A stretch of 46,962 nt of DNA from an uncultured Atopobiaceae bacterium (GCA_944320385.1 CALUHH010000015.1:1-46962); one strand, 5' to 3'; counted from the stretch's first letter, positions 1-8,058 are shown. Translations and numbers: made by a program. The notes: generated by a model not told the origin, from the letters alone.

Positions 1-43
1 GCACAGCGCCTGCGGGGGCCTCCCGCCCATGTCGCGCGTCGTC

Positions 44-75
44 GGCGTAAACAACGTCATGGCACACAACACTTA
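44..75 (+). repeat. Outer flank of array 1, inverted copy of the flank at the other window end
   Basis: The 32 bp immediately outside the first 41-bp array match, in inverted orientation, the 32 bp outside the third array (46886-46917) at 29 of 32 positions. Both read GGCGT, then CAACGT, then GGCACACAACACTTA into the first array unit. The match continues past the repeat core, so the arrays seem to be embedded in a larger conserved element. Confidence 0.75.
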
Positions 76-394
76 AGGATCGCGCCCCGTTCGGGGGAGC
101 CGCCGCTCCGCGCTTAAGGATCGCGCCTCATCCGGGAAAGCACGTCCTTCTCGCTTAAAGAATTGGCTCCGTCCGGGGCACGGGCGGGCGGCTGCTTAAG
201 AAAGCGCGCCCATTCCGGAGGGACGGCAGCCGCGAGGGGCCTTGGAGTCCGGATGCGCCTCGGTTCTTAAGCACGCCGCCGCCGTTTGTCCGGACAGAGC
301 GCGTTTGTTAAGCAGCGGGATGCCCTCTATCCGGATGGGACGCGATCTTTAAGCACGTCCGTCCGCTTTTTCCGGATGAGGCGAGATTGTTAAG
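72..394. repeat. Array 1: head-to-head 41-bp tandem repeats (4 forward, 4 inverted)
   Basis: Forward cores of 23 bp start with CTTAA at 72, 113, 154 and 195, exactly 41 bp apart. Each runs CTTAAGGATCGCGCC-like to a TCCGG end. Inverted cores start with CCGG at 249, 290, 331 and 372, again exactly 41 bp apart, and end TTAAG. Each core is followed or preceded by an 18-bp variable spacer. The GTCCTTCTCG motif at 144-153 directly abuts the third forward core. The last inverted unit ends 18 bp before the stop codon of the Dxs-like gene. No coding region is apparent in 1-415. The same family occurs at 5758-6060 and 46240-46889. Confidence 0.9.
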
Positions 395-415
395 CACGGC
401 AGCGCCAGGGGCGCG

Positions 416-2179
416 CTACGCGCCGAGCAGGGCGAGCACGTCGGCGGTGACGCCCTCGACGGTCATGCCGCAGCTCGCGAGAAGCTCGTCGGGCTGATAG
501 CGGTCCGCGAAGGCACGCGGCAGGCCGTAGCAGCGCACGCGCACGTCCTCGCAGGCGAGGGCCCGGGCCACGCGCTCGCCGAAGCCGCCCTCCAGGACAC
601 CGTCCTCGAGCGTGACCAGCAGCTGGTGGTCCGCGGACAGCCTGTCGAGCAGGTCCTCGTCGGCGGTCGTGGCAAGGCGCGGGTTCACGAGGGTCGCGCG
701 CACGCCGCGCTGCGCCAGGGCGTCCGCGATCTTCTCGCCCAGCGGCAGGAGGTCGCCCAGGGCGAGAAGGGCAACGTCGCGGCCGCGCCGCACGACCTCC
801 CAGCCGCGCGCGTAGCCGTCTGCCGGCCGAGCGAAGCCGGGGCGCGACGCCATGCTCGCCACGGGCACGCGGATGGCGACGGGGCCGTCGTCGTAGTCGA
901 GCGCCCAGGAGAGCATGTCGAGGTACTCCTCGCGGCAGGTGGGGGCGAGGGAGGTCAGCCCGGGCATGGCGCCGAGCATGGGGATGTCAAAGAAGCCGAG
1001 GTGCGTGGCGTCGGTCGTGCCGTAGGCGGATGCTCCGAAGACCAGGATGGTAGCGGGGGCGACGCCGCCGTTGAGGCACAGGTCGTGCCAGAGCTCGTCG
1101 TAGGCACGCTGCAGGAACGTGGCGTAGACGCCGAGGACGGGGTGGGCGCCCGCGCGCGCGAGGCCCGTCACGTAGGTGACGGCGTGCTCCTCGGCGATGC
1201 CCACGTCGACGAAGTGGCTGCCGGCTCGCTCGCGCATCTCGGGCGTGAAGCCCATGATGTAGGGGGTCGCGGCGCTCACCGCGACGAGGCGCGGGTCATC
1301 GGCCATGTGCCCCAGGAGGAACTCGCCGGTGAGGCGCGCGTAGTCGACGCTCGCCCCGGGCACGGCGGGAAGCCCGCTCTCAACGTCGAAGGGGCTCGCG
1401 TGATGCCAGGTCTCGGGGTCGGCCTCGGCGGGCGCGTAGCCGCAGCCCTTGCGCGTGTGGACGTGCAGGACCACGGGATGGTCGCAGCCGCGCAGCTCGG
1501 CGAGGGCGCCCTCGAGCGCCGCGACGTCGTGTCCGTCCGCGAGGTAGCGGTAGTCAAAGCCCAGGGAGCGGAAGACGTTGCGCTCGGCGCGGCCGCCCGT
1601 CGTGCGCAGCTCGGCGAGGTTGCGGTAGATGCCGCCGTGGTTGGGGGCGATGGACCACTCGTTGTCGTTGACCACGACGATGATGCCGCTGCCCAGGGCG
1701 GCGGCGTTGTCGAGCCCCTCGAAGGCGAGCCCGCCGGAGAGCGAGCCGTCGCCGATGACCGCGACCACGTCGTGGCTCTCGCCCGCGAGGTCGCGCGCGG
1801 TGGCGAGGCCGCAGGCCAGGCTCACCGAGGTGGAGGTGTGGCCCATGGCGAAGAGGTCGTGCTCGGACTCGCCGGGGTTGGCAAAGCCCGAGACGTCCTC
1901 GTAGTGGGTGGGGTCGAGAAACGCCCGCGCGCGTCCCGTGAGCATCTTGTGCGCATAGGTCTGGTGCGAGACGTCAAAGACGATCTTGTCGCGCGGGGTC
2001 TCAAAGACGCGGTGGAGCGCGACGGTGAGCTCGACGACGGCGAGGTTGGAGCCCATGTGCCCGCCGACGACGGCGGAGCTCTCGATGATGGCGGAGCGGA
2101 TCTCGTCGCAGAGCGCGGGCAGCGCGGAGGAGGGGAGCGCCCTCACGTCCTCGGGACGAGTTATGTGCTCGAGATACAT
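416..2179 (-). CDS. dxs: Dxs-like thiamine-diphosphate enzyme (1-deoxy-D-xylulose-5-phosphate synthase family)
   Basis: The product of 587 residues belongs to the Dxs family, which condenses pyruvate and glyceraldehyde-3-phosphate at the start of the cytosolic MEP isoprenoid pathway. Visible hallmarks are HMGSNL (about residue 41), HTSTSVS (about 114), the thiamine-diphosphate motif GDGSLSGG at 143-150 with NDN at 171-173, and the catalytic-glutamate block GIAEEHAVT in the pyrimidine domain. The chosen ATG at 2179 follows an AGGAAGGGAGG ribosome site; a longer upstream extension lacks one. The protein is short for the family (about 620-640). The strongly conserved DRAG segment, which carries a substrate-phosphate arginine, is replaced by GASAYG, although the later THLG is kept. 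It may therefore be a paralogue with altered specificity. It is transcribed alone, away from degV. Confidence 0.8.
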   Translation of the reverse strand: MYLEHITRPEDVRALPSSALPALCDEIRSAIIESSAVVGGHMGSNLAVVELTVALHRVFETPRDKIVFDVSHQTYAHKMLTGRARAFLDPTHYEDVSGFANPGESEHDLFAMGHTSTSVSLACGLATARDLAGESHDVVAVIGDGSLSGGLAFEGLDNAAALGSGIIVVVNDNEWSIAPNHGGIYRNLAELRTTGGRAERNVFRSLGFDYRYLADGHDVAALEGALAELRGCDHPVVLHVHTRKGCGYAPAEADPETWHHASPFDVESGLPAVPGASVDYARLTGEFLLGHMADDPRLVAVSAATPYIMGFTPEMRERAGSHFVDVGIAEEHAVTYVTGLARAGAHPVLGVYATFLQRAYDELWHDLCLNGGVAPATILVFGASAYGTTDATHLGFFDIPMLGAMPGLTSLAPTCREEYLDMLSWALDYDDGPVAIRVPVASMASRPGFARPADGYARGWEVVRRGRDVALLALGDLLPLGEKIADALAQRGVRATLVNPRLATTADEDLLDRLSADHQLLVTLEDGVLEGGFGERVARALACEDVRVRCYGLPRAFADRYQPDELLASCGMTVEGVTADVLALLGA

Positions 2180-2304
2180 GGGCCTCCCTTCCTGCGCGAG
2201 CTTGCGTTGCAACGCCATAGCATCTCACATTTGGTGCGGCGAGTTGTGTCGCAACTGCGGAAAGGAGGGCCGGGGCCCCGGTCTTCCGTCGGTCTGGCAG
2301 CTGC

Positions 2305-2310
2305 TAAACT
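2305..2310 (+). promoter_or_regulatory. Possible -10 box for degV
   Basis: TAAACT lies 36 bp before the DegV start codon in the divergent dxs/degV spacer. No convincing -35 is visible, so this is tentative. Confidence 0.3.
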
Positions 2311-2346
2311 GTGCATACATAAGTCTCTTGTCGTCTGGGGGAAACC

Positions 2347-3198
2347 ATGGCAAAGATCGTCATCACCGCCGAGACCGGCTGCGACATTCCCGCCGCCGAG
2401 GCCGCCGAACGGGGGATCGAGCTCGTGCCGATGCACGTCTCCCTGGGGGAGAAGACCATCGACGACGGTGCCATCTCGCCCGCCGAGATGCTCGAGCAGT
2501 GCCGCCAGCTCGGCGTGCTGCCCAAGACGAGCGGCTGCACCCCGCACGACTTTCAGCTTGCCTTTGACCGCATCCACGCCGCCGACCCCGCGGCGCAGAT
2601 CCTGCACCTGGCCTATTCCGCCGCCACCACCTGCTCGCTCGAGTCCGCCGTTGCTGCGGCCGAGGGGCGCGACTACGTGACCGCCATCGACACCCGCCAC
2701 GTGACCATCGGCCAGGGCCTCGTGGTCCGCGAGACGCGCCGCTGGGTGGACGAGCACCCCGAGGCCGCCGTCGACGACGCGCGCGCCTTCGCGGAGGACC
2801 TCGCGTCGCGCGTGCGCATGGCGTTTCTCCCCGGCGACCTGGGCTACCTGCGCGCCGGCGGCCGCCTCTCCAACGTGGCGTTTCTCGGCGCCACGCTGCT
2901 CAAGATCAAGCCCGTCGTGGAGCTTCTCGACGGCAAGCTCGTGGCCACCAAGAAGCTGCGCGGCTCCATGGCGTCCGCCGCGGTCGCGCTGATCGACTAC
3001 CTCGCCCTGCGCGAGGAGTTCGACCCGGCGCGCGTGGTGCTCGTGAAGAGCCCGGGCCTTCCCGAGCAGGTCCAGCGCGTGGCGACCGACCACGCCCGCG
3101 AGCTCGGCTTCCGCGAGGTCGAGTGGTACGACACGGGCGACGTCATCACCTCCCACTGCGGCCCGGGTGCCCTGGGCGTCGCCTTTGCGGTCAAGTAG
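2347..3198 (+). CDS. DegV family fatty-acid-binding protein
   Basis: The 283-residue product matches the DegV family throughout. It opens with the characteristic beta strand IVITAETGCDIP. It continues with a phase typical of the family: DDGAISPAEMLEQ, PKTSGCTPHDF (serine/threonine-rich ligand site) and YLRAGGRLSNVAFLGATLLKIKPVVEL, the helix-strand block that closes the lipid pocket. DegV proteins bind a single fatty acid in the cytosol; in Firmicutes the FakB members hand it to the kinase FakA. The ATG at 2347 follows a GGGGG-rich leader. The gene is divergent from the Dxs-like gene and is followed by a long hairpin at 3235-3306. Which fatty acid is bound cannot be told from sequence. Confidence 0.88.
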   Translation: MAKIVITAETGCDIPAAEAAERGIELVPMHVSLGEKTIDDGAISPAEMLEQCRQLGVLPKTSGCTPHDFQLAFDRIHAADPAAQILHLAYSAATTCSLESAVAAAEGRDYVTAIDTRHVTIGQGLVVRETRRWVDEHPEAAVDDARAFAEDLASRVRMAFLPGDLGYLRAGGRLSNVAFLGATLLKIKPVVELLDGKLVATKKLRGSMASAAVALIDYLALREEFDPARVVLVKSPGLPEQVQRVATDHARELGFREVEWYDTGDVITSHCGPGALGVAFAVK

Positions 3199-3234
3199 GC
3201 GCGTTCTTCTCGCCTGAGCGGTCTGTCCCCTGGT

Positions 3235-3306
3235 CGCCGAGTAAGAGAAATATGCGAGAAGTACGCGGATTGTGGCCCCGGTCTCGCACATTTCTCTTAC
3301 TCGGCG
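3235..3306. repeat. Long hairpin with 25-bp arms between degV and feoB
   Basis: Arms 3235-3259 and 3282-3306 are reverse complements with one mismatch, separated by a 22-base loop. The left arm starts CGCCGAGTAAGAG and the right arm ends CTTACTCGGCG. There is no U-tract, so it is not a classical terminator. An exact GTTCTTCTCG motif lies just upstream at 3203-3212 and a CGAGAAGTAC relative lies at the loop junction. Confidence 0.85.
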
Positions 3307-3340
3307 TCGCTGCTGCCGCGCTCCGTCGCGCCCGCACGGG

Positions 3341-3346
3341 TACAAT
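3341..3346 (+). promoter_or_regulatory. -10 box for feoB
   Basis: TACAAT sits 34 bp before the feoB ATG and matches the TACAAT boxes seen upstream of several genes in this window. No clear -35 and no recognisable Fur or DtxR operator was seen. Confidence 0.5.
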
Positions 3347-3379
3347 GGCGTCCGGACGAAGTCGGGAGGGACCATCTTC

Positions 3380-5734
3380 ATGAACCTTGACGAGCTCGAG
3401 ATTGGCAAGGACGCGATCGTCGCGTCGGTCGACTGCGACGAGGCGTCGCTGCGCCAGCACATCCTCGACATGGGCCTGACGCCCGGCGTCGAGGTCACGC
3501 TGATGAAGCGCGCCCCGATGGGCGACCCGCTGGAGATCCGCCTGCGCGGCTACGAGCTCACGCTGCGGCGCGACGACGCGGCGCACATCGCGCTCAGGGA
3601 CGTGCACGACATGCACGACGCCCCGCGCACCCGCGAGCGCCTGGAGGCCTCCCCGCACCCGGCCATCGGCGAGAAGTACGCGCCGCGCGCGGCCGGCAAG
3701 GCCATCCCGGAGGGGCGTCCGCTGAGCCTTGCCCTGGCCGGCAACCAGAACTGCGGCAAGACCACGCTCTTCAACGCGCTCACGGGCTCCAACCAGCACG
3801 TGGGCAACTTCCCGGGCGTCACCGTGGACCGCAAGGACGGCCAGGTCAAGGGCCATCCCGAGGCCACGGTCACGGACCTGCCGGGCATCTACTCGCTCTC
3901 GCCGTACACGAGCGAGGAGGTGGTGAGCCGCCGCTTCATCCTCGAGGACAACCCGGACGCGATCATCGACATCGTGGACGCCACCAACATCGAGCGCAAC
4001 CTCTACCTGACGCTGCAGCTCATGGAGCTCGACCGCCCGATGGTGCTCGCCCTCAACATGATGGACGAGCTCACGGCCAACGGCGGCACGGTGAGCGTGA
4101 ACCGTCTGGAGGCCGCGCTCGGCATCCCGGTGGTGCCCATCTCCGCCGCGCGCGAGGAGGGCATCTCGGAGCTCGTGGAGCACGTGCTGCACGTGGCGCG
4201 CTTCCGCGAGCACCCCGGCCGCGTGGACTTCTGCGCGGCGGACGGCCCCGACCACGGCGCGCTGCACCGCTGCATCCACGGCATCTGCCACATCATCGAG
4301 GACCATGCCGCGGCTGCCGGCCTGCCGGTGCGCTTTGCGGCGACCAAGCTCATCGAGGGCGACCGGCTCGTCATGGGCGCCCTCGGGCTCGACCAGAACG
4401 AGCTTGACGCCGTGGAGCACATCATCTGCCAGATGGAGGGGGAGAGCGGCCGCGACCGCATGGCGGCGCTGGCGGACATGCGCTTCTCGTTCATCGAGGG
4501 TGTCTGCGCCGAGTGCGTGGTCAAGCCGCACGAGAGCCGCGAGCACGCGCGCTCGGTGGCGGCCGACCGCATCCTCACGGGCAAGTACACCGCCATCCCG
4601 GTCTTCGTGGGCATCATGGCGCTCGTCTTCTGGCTCACCTTCGACGTCTTGGGCCAGCGGCTCTCCGACCTTCTCGCCCTGGGGATCGAGTGGGTGACGG
4701 CGCAGGTTGACGCCGCGCTCACGGCCTTTGGGCTCAACCCGGTGGTGCACAGCCTGGTCATTGACGGCGTCTTTGCCGGTGTGGGGTCGGTGCTCTCCTT
4801 CCTGCCGATTATCGTGGTCCTCTTCATCCTGCTCTCGATTCTCGAGGACTCCGGCTACATGGCACGCGTGGCCTTTGTGATGGACAAGCTGCTGCGGCGC
4901 CTGGGCCTCTCCGGCCGCAGCTTCGTGCCCATGCTCATCGGCTTTGGCTGCTCGGTGCCCGCGATCATGGCCACGCGCACCCTGCCCTCCGAGCACGACC
5001 GCAAGATGACGGTCATGCTCACGCCGTTCATGAGCTGCTCAGCCAAGGTCCCGGTCTACGCGCTCTTCTCGGCGGCGTTCTTCCCGGAGGCCGCGCCGCT
5101 CGTGATGATCGCCCTCTACCTCATGGGCATCGTGGTGGGCATCCTCGTGGCGCTCGTGCTCAAGGGCACGGCCTTCCGCGGCGACCCGGTACCGTTTGTG
5201 ATGGAGCTTCCCAACTACCGCATGCCCGCGCCGCGCACCGTGGCGCGCCTGGCCTGGGACAAGGCAAAGGGCTTTGCCACCAAGGCGTTCACGATCATCT
5301 TCGTGGCGAGCGTGGTGATCTGGTTCCTGCAGACCTTTGACGTGCGCCTCAACGTGGTGTCCGACCAGTCCCAGAGCATGCTCGCCGCGCTGGGCGCCCT
5401 GCTGGCACCGCTCTTCGCGCCGCTCGGCTTTGGGTCGTGGGAGGCCGCGGCGGCGCTCGCGGCGGGCTTCGGCGCCAAGGAGAACGTCGTGGCCACGCTC
5501 ACGGTGCTCATGGGCGGCTCCACGGCGGGGCTCGCGACGCTCTTCTCGCCGCTCACGGCCTTTGTGTTCTTGACGTTCACGCTGCTGTACACGCCGTGCG
5601 TGGCGGCGGTGTCTGCGGTGAAGGCCGAGCTGGGGACGCGCATGATGTGGGCCGTGATCGCCATGCAGTGCGGCGTGGCCTGGGTCGTGGCGCTGGCGGT
5701 GCGTCTGGCGGGGATGGCCCTCGGCTTGGGGTAG
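3380..5734 (+). CDS. feoB: FeoA-FeoB fusion, ferrous iron transporter
   Basis: The 784-residue membrane protein imports Fe(II). Residues 1-76 form a FeoA-type SH3-like domain (EIGKDAIVASVDCDEASLRQH through YELTLRRDDAAHIAL). A linker follows, then the FeoB G domain with G1 GNQNCGKT at 121-128, switch NFPGVTV, G3 DLPG and G4 NMMD. The C-terminal half holds about eight to ten membrane segments, including the gate-like GFGCSVPAIMATRTL and the FMSCSAKVPVYAL block. FeoA and FeoB are usually separate proteins; the fusion occurs in several anaerobes. The ATG at 3380 follows a GGGAGGG ribosome site; upstream in-frame sequence runs back through the hairpin and is not coding-like. No separate feoA or feoC is adjacent. 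Confidence 0.95.
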   Translation: MNLDELEIGKDAIVASVDCDEASLRQHILDMGLTPGVEVTLMKRAPMGDPLEIRLRGYELTLRRDDAAHIALRDVHDMHDAPRTRERLEASPHPAIGEKYAPRAAGKAIPEGRPLSLALAGNQNCGKTTLFNALTGSNQHVGNFPGVTVDRKDGQVKGHPEATVTDLPGIYSLSPYTSEEVVSRRFILEDNPDAIIDIVDATNIERNLYLTLQLMELDRPMVLALNMMDELTANGGTVSVNRLEAALGIPVVPISAAREEGISELVEHVLHVARFREHPGRVDFCAADGPDHGALHRCIHGICHIIEDHAAAAGLPVRFAATKLIEGDRLVMGALGLDQNELDAVEHIICQMEGESGRDRMAALADMRFSFIEGVCAECVVKPHESREHARSVAADRILTGKYTAIPVFVGIMALVFWLTFDVLGQRLSDLLALGIEWVTAQVDAALTAFGLNPVVHSLVIDGVFAGVGSVLSFLPIIVVLFILLSILEDSGYMARVAFVMDKLLRRLGLSGRSFVPMLIGFGCSVPAIMATRTLPSEHDRKMTVMLTPFMSCSAKVPVYALFSAAFFPEAAPLVMIALYLMGIVVGILVALVLKGTAFRGDPVPFVMELPNYRMPAPRTVARLAWDKAKGFATKAFTIIFVASVVIWFLQTFDVRLNVVSDQSQSMLAALGALLAPLFAPLGFGSWEAAAALAAGFGAKENVVATLTVLMGGSTAGLATLFSPLTAFVFLTFTLLYTPCVAAVSAVKAELGTRMMWAVIAMQCGVAWVVALAVRLAGMALGLG

Positions 5735-5757
5735 GCTTCGGCGCGCGTGCGCGTTTG

Positions 5758-6060
5758 CTTAAAGATTGCGGCGCGTCCGGGATTTCGGGGTCCGCGCGCT
5801 TAAGAATCCCGCTTCGTTCGGAAATGGGGCGCGGTCGCGCTTAAAGATCACGTCTCGTCCGGTGCCGCCGGTCCTTCTCGCTGAGCAAATGGCCTTCGTT
5901 CGGGGGCGAGAATAACGTGCGACTTTATTTTTCCTAGAGCCTGATCAGCCCATCTTGGACGAGGCGACTTTCTTAAGCGCGCGGACCCCGAAATCCCGGA
6001 CGAGACGCAGAAGCTAAGCATGCACCCGCCCCGCCCGCCGGACGAAGCCCAAAACCTAAG
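5758..6060. repeat. Array 2: head-to-head 41-bp tandem repeats (4 forward, 3 inverted)
   Basis: Forward cores begin at 5758, 5799, 5840 and 5881 (41-bp steps). The last is degenerate (CTGAGC in place of CTTAAG, but ending TTCGG). Inverted cores begin at 5955, 5996 and 6038 (steps of 41 and 42) and end CTAAG or TTAAG. Motif GTCCTTCTCG at 5871-5880 directly abuts the fourth forward core. The 51-bp centre (5904-5954) is unusually AT-rich (TTTATTTTTCCTAGAG) and contains TGATCAGCCC, which also occurs at the centre of the repeat cluster near 15971. The array fills most of the spacer between feoB and the next gene. Confidence 0.9.
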
Positions 6061-6082
6061 CATCCTTCCACGCGCCCGCCCC

Positions 6083-6088
6083 TATACT
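6083..6088 (+). promoter_or_regulatory. Possible -10 box upstream of the 6115 gene
   Basis: TATACT lies 26 bp before the start codon, directly downstream of array 2. No -35 match is evident. Confidence 0.4.
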
Positions 6089-6114
6089 GAGGGACAGGTG
6101 GGGAGGGGAGTGCC

Positions 6115-6714
6115 ATGACGCTGCCGAGAAGAACCAGGATGGCCGTGACCGCCGTCGTCGCGGCGGCCGTGATCGCGCTCGCCGTCTGGTGCCTGCCCGC
6201 GGTCGGCGCGTGCTGCGCCCAGCTCGTGCGCCAAGCCTCCGCCCCCGCGCGCGTCACCCCGCTCGAGGACGTCGCCGACGCGGACCACGTCGCGGCCGTC
6301 GAGGTGAGCAACTACCCCATGCTCGGGGCCGAAGGCTCGCGCGTCACCGAGAACCCCGCCATCGTTTCCGAGGCGCTCGGGGCCTTTGGCTCCGCGTCCT
6401 TCTCGCGCTGGGACGGCGAGGCGGCGCGGCTCCTGCTTGAGGGTCTCTTCCCGCCGCCGACGATGACGGGCGGGTACTTCTCGTCCCTCGTCTTCCTGGA
6501 CGGCTCGGATGAGCCGCTCGCAACGGTGAGCTACGACTCGGACCAGGGCATCTACCTGCGGCGCAATGGCTGCATCTACGTCGCCGACGACCAGCAGGCC
6601 CTCCAGGGCCTGCTCGACGACCTCGTCGTGCGCGCACGCGAGCGGAGCGACGAGCCTCCCGCCGCGGACGGCTCGCGCACGTGGTGGTACCCGGACGACT
6701 GGGAGGGCCGCTGA
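6115..6714 (+). CDS. Hypothetical membrane-anchored protein
   Basis: The 199-residue protein has a basic N-terminus (MTLPRRTRM) and one hydrophobic segment (about residues 10-32, AVTAVVAAAVIALAVWCLP). A mostly hydrophilic domain follows and ends WWYPDDWEGR. The topology suggests a single-pass protein with its domain outside the membrane. I recognise no family. The motif CGAGAAGAAC falls at codons 4-7 as Pro-Arg-Arg-Thr, a different reading frame from the Glu-Lys-Asn seen in other genes here. The ATG follows a GGGAGGGGAG ribosome site. The gene is followed by a palindrome at 6721-6793. Confidence 0.7.
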   Translation: MTLPRRTRMAVTAVVAAAVIALAVWCLPAVGACCAQLVRQASAPARVTPLEDVADADHVAAVEVSNYPMLGAEGSRVTENPAIVSEALGAFGSASFSRWDGEAARLLLEGLFPPPTMTGGYFSSLVFLDGSDEPLATVSYDSDQGIYLRRNGCIYVADDQQALQGLLDDLVVRARERSDEPPAADGSRTWWYPDDWEGR

Positions 6715-6720
6715 CGCACG

Positions 6721-6793
6721 GCCCGGCGTCGCTCGCGCGCGCAAATGGGTACACAAAGGCTATGGCGCAGCTTACCCGCAGCTGACGCCGGGC
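6721..6793. repeat. 73-bp inverted repeat before the LOG gene
   Basis: GCCCGGCGTC at 6721-6730 and GACGCCGGGC at 6784-6793 are perfect reverse complements. A second weaker pairing (TGGGTA with TACCC) lies inside. Overall size resembles the 72-bp hairpin at 3235-3306, but the sequence differs. Confidence 0.65.
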
Positions 6794-6828
6794 GCGTAAC
6801 GTAGTGCGCCCGACCAAAGGAGACACCC

Positions 6829-7602
6829 ATGGCAGACGAGAAGAACCTCGACCTCACGGCCCCGCACGACGAGCCCCTGGGCACGACCTACCACCGCGGT
6901 CCCGTCATCCTGCGCGGGCCGATGATTCCCTCCGACACCACCACCGGCAACTTGCTCGCCCCGGAGGACTCCACCGACTGGCTACACATGGACCCATGGC
7001 GCGTCCTGCGCATCCAGGCCGAGTTCGTCGACGGCTTCGGCGCGCTCGCCGAGCTGGGCCCGGCCGTGACCGTCTTTGGCTCGGCCCGCACGCCGCGCAC
7101 CGACCCGATGTACCGCGCCGCCCGCCACGTGGGCCGCAAGCTCGCCGAGGCGGGCGTTGCCGTGATCACCGGCGGCGGCCCCGGCATCATGGAGGCGGCC
7201 AACAGCGGCGCGGCCAAGGCGGGCGGCAAGTCCGTGGGCCTGGGCATCGAGCTCCCGCACGAGCAGGGCATCAACAAGTGGGTCAACCTGGGTATGACCT
7301 TCCGATACTTCTTCGTGCGCAAGACGATGTTCGTCAAGTACTCGAGCGGCGCCATCATCTTCCCAGGCGGCTTCGGCACCCTCGACGAGGCCTTCGAGCT
7401 GCTGACGCTCGTGCAGACCCACAAGGTCACGCGCGTGCCCGTGGTGCTCTTCGGCTCCAAGTACTGGCGCGGCCTCATGGAGTGGCTCGAGGGCACCGTG
7501 ACGGCGGCGGGCAACATCTCGCCGCTCGACCCCGACCTCGTGATGGTCACCGACGACGAGGACGAGGCCGTCCGCGCCGCGCTCTCCGTCATCCGCGGCT
7601 AG
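6829..7602 (+). CDS. LOG family protein (Rossmann-fold, TIGR00730-like)
   Basis: The 257-residue protein carries both signatures of the LOG (Lonely Guy) family: GGGPGIMEA at 115-123 and PGGFGTLDE at 179-187. These form the nucleotide-monophosphate phosphoribohydrolase site. Plant LOG proteins release free cytokinin bases; bacterial members hydrolyse AMP or cytokinin nucleotides, and their physiological role is often unclear. The catalytic arginine/glutamate context (RKTMFVKYS before PGGFGTLDE) is present. The ATG at 6829 follows an AAAGGAG ribosome site. Codons 3-6 (Asp-Glu-Lys-Asn) contain an exact CGAGAAGAAC. A B-type repeat array begins 18 bp after the stop. Confidence 0.9.
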   Translation: MADEKNLDLTAPHDEPLGTTYHRGPVILRGPMIPSDTTTGNLLAPEDSTDWLHMDPWRVLRIQAEFVDGFGALAELGPAVTVFGSARTPRTDPMYRAARHVGRKLAEAGVAVITGGGPGIMEAANSGAAKAGGKSVGLGIELPHEQGINKWVNLGMTFRYFFVRKTMFVKYSSGAIIFPGGFGTLDEAFELLTLVQTHKVTRVPVVLFGSKYWRGLMEWLEGTVTAAGNISPLDPDLVMVTDDEDEAVRAALSVIRG

Positions 7603-7619
7603 CCCCGCGCGCCTGGGGC

Positions 7620-7785
7620 GTTGTGCACACTCCGGGGCGTTGTGCACACTCTCCGGCGTTGTGTACACGACCCCGAGGTTCTTCTCGGCAGAAGCGCAGG
7701 TAGATGGCCTGGCAAGAAGTGCGCACACCGCCGCAGAGCGTACACAACGCCCCCGAGCGTACACAACGCCGAGAAGTGCGCACAC
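7620..7785. repeat. Head-to-head array of GTTGTGYRCAC units, about 20-bp period
   Basis: Forward units GTTGTGCACAC start at 7620, 7639 and 7658 (19-bp steps; the third reads GTTGTGTACAC). Inverted relatives are at 7719 (GTGCGCACAC), 7740 and 7759 (GTACACAAC) and 7776 (GTGCGCACAC). The 50-bp centre begins with an exact GTTCTTCTCG at 7678-7687 and ends with CAAGAAGTGC. Further CGAGAAGTGC lies at 7770-7779. The region 7603-7950 holds no gene that I can support. Confidence 0.85.
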
Positions 7786-7950
7786 CGCCCCGCCGCAGCC
7801 AGCCACCTTACCAAACCGTCACCTGGTCGTAAGCGCAATCGATGGCCCCGCCCGGCCGCCCCTGGGACAATCGTCACCATCCCGGGGCAGCCGCGCTCAT
7901 GACTCGGCAGCGCGGCGCCACCGGGCGGACGAGGCGACGGGAGGGCGGAC

Positions 7951-8058
7951 ATGTCAAAGACGATCTCCGAGCGGACGGTCCTTCTGTGCTGCCTTGTGTT
8001 CTCGCTTGCGCTGGGCGGCCTCGAGCTGGCGCTGCTGGCGCACGTCGCCGGCATGTAA
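7951..8058 (+). CDS. Small membrane peptide, 35 residues
   Basis: An ATG with a good upstream GGGAGGGCGG ribosome site opens a 35-codon frame ending in TAA. The peptide starts MSKTISERTVLLC and continues with one hydrophobic segment (about residues 10-32, leucine/alanine-rich). This is the profile of a single-pass small membrane protein. It is separated from the VTT gene by 77 bp and may be co-transcribed with it. No family is recognised. A chance open frame of this length is common in GC-rich DNA; the ribosome site and the clean hydrophobic segment are what support it. Confidence 0.5.
   Translation: MSKTISERTVLLCCLVFSLALGGLELALLAHVAGM

Noticed and set aside
626..2680. A 684-residue open frame on the plus strand over the Dxs-like gene
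   Set aside because: It is an antisense shadow in GC-rich DNA; composition is Gly/Ala/Arg/Val-rich, no family features, and the minus-strand frame matches Dxs throughout.
3235..3306. Rho-independent terminator after degV
   Set aside because: The stem is far longer than a terminator and no T-run follows on either strand.
3307..3379. Fur or DtxR operator upstream of feoB
   Set aside because: No palindrome resembling either consensus was found; only a -10 box is supported.
3191..4996. A 601-residue minus-strand open frame opposite feoB
   Set aside because: Low-complexity Arg/His/Ala/Val shadow without motifs; feoB on the plus strand is unambiguous.
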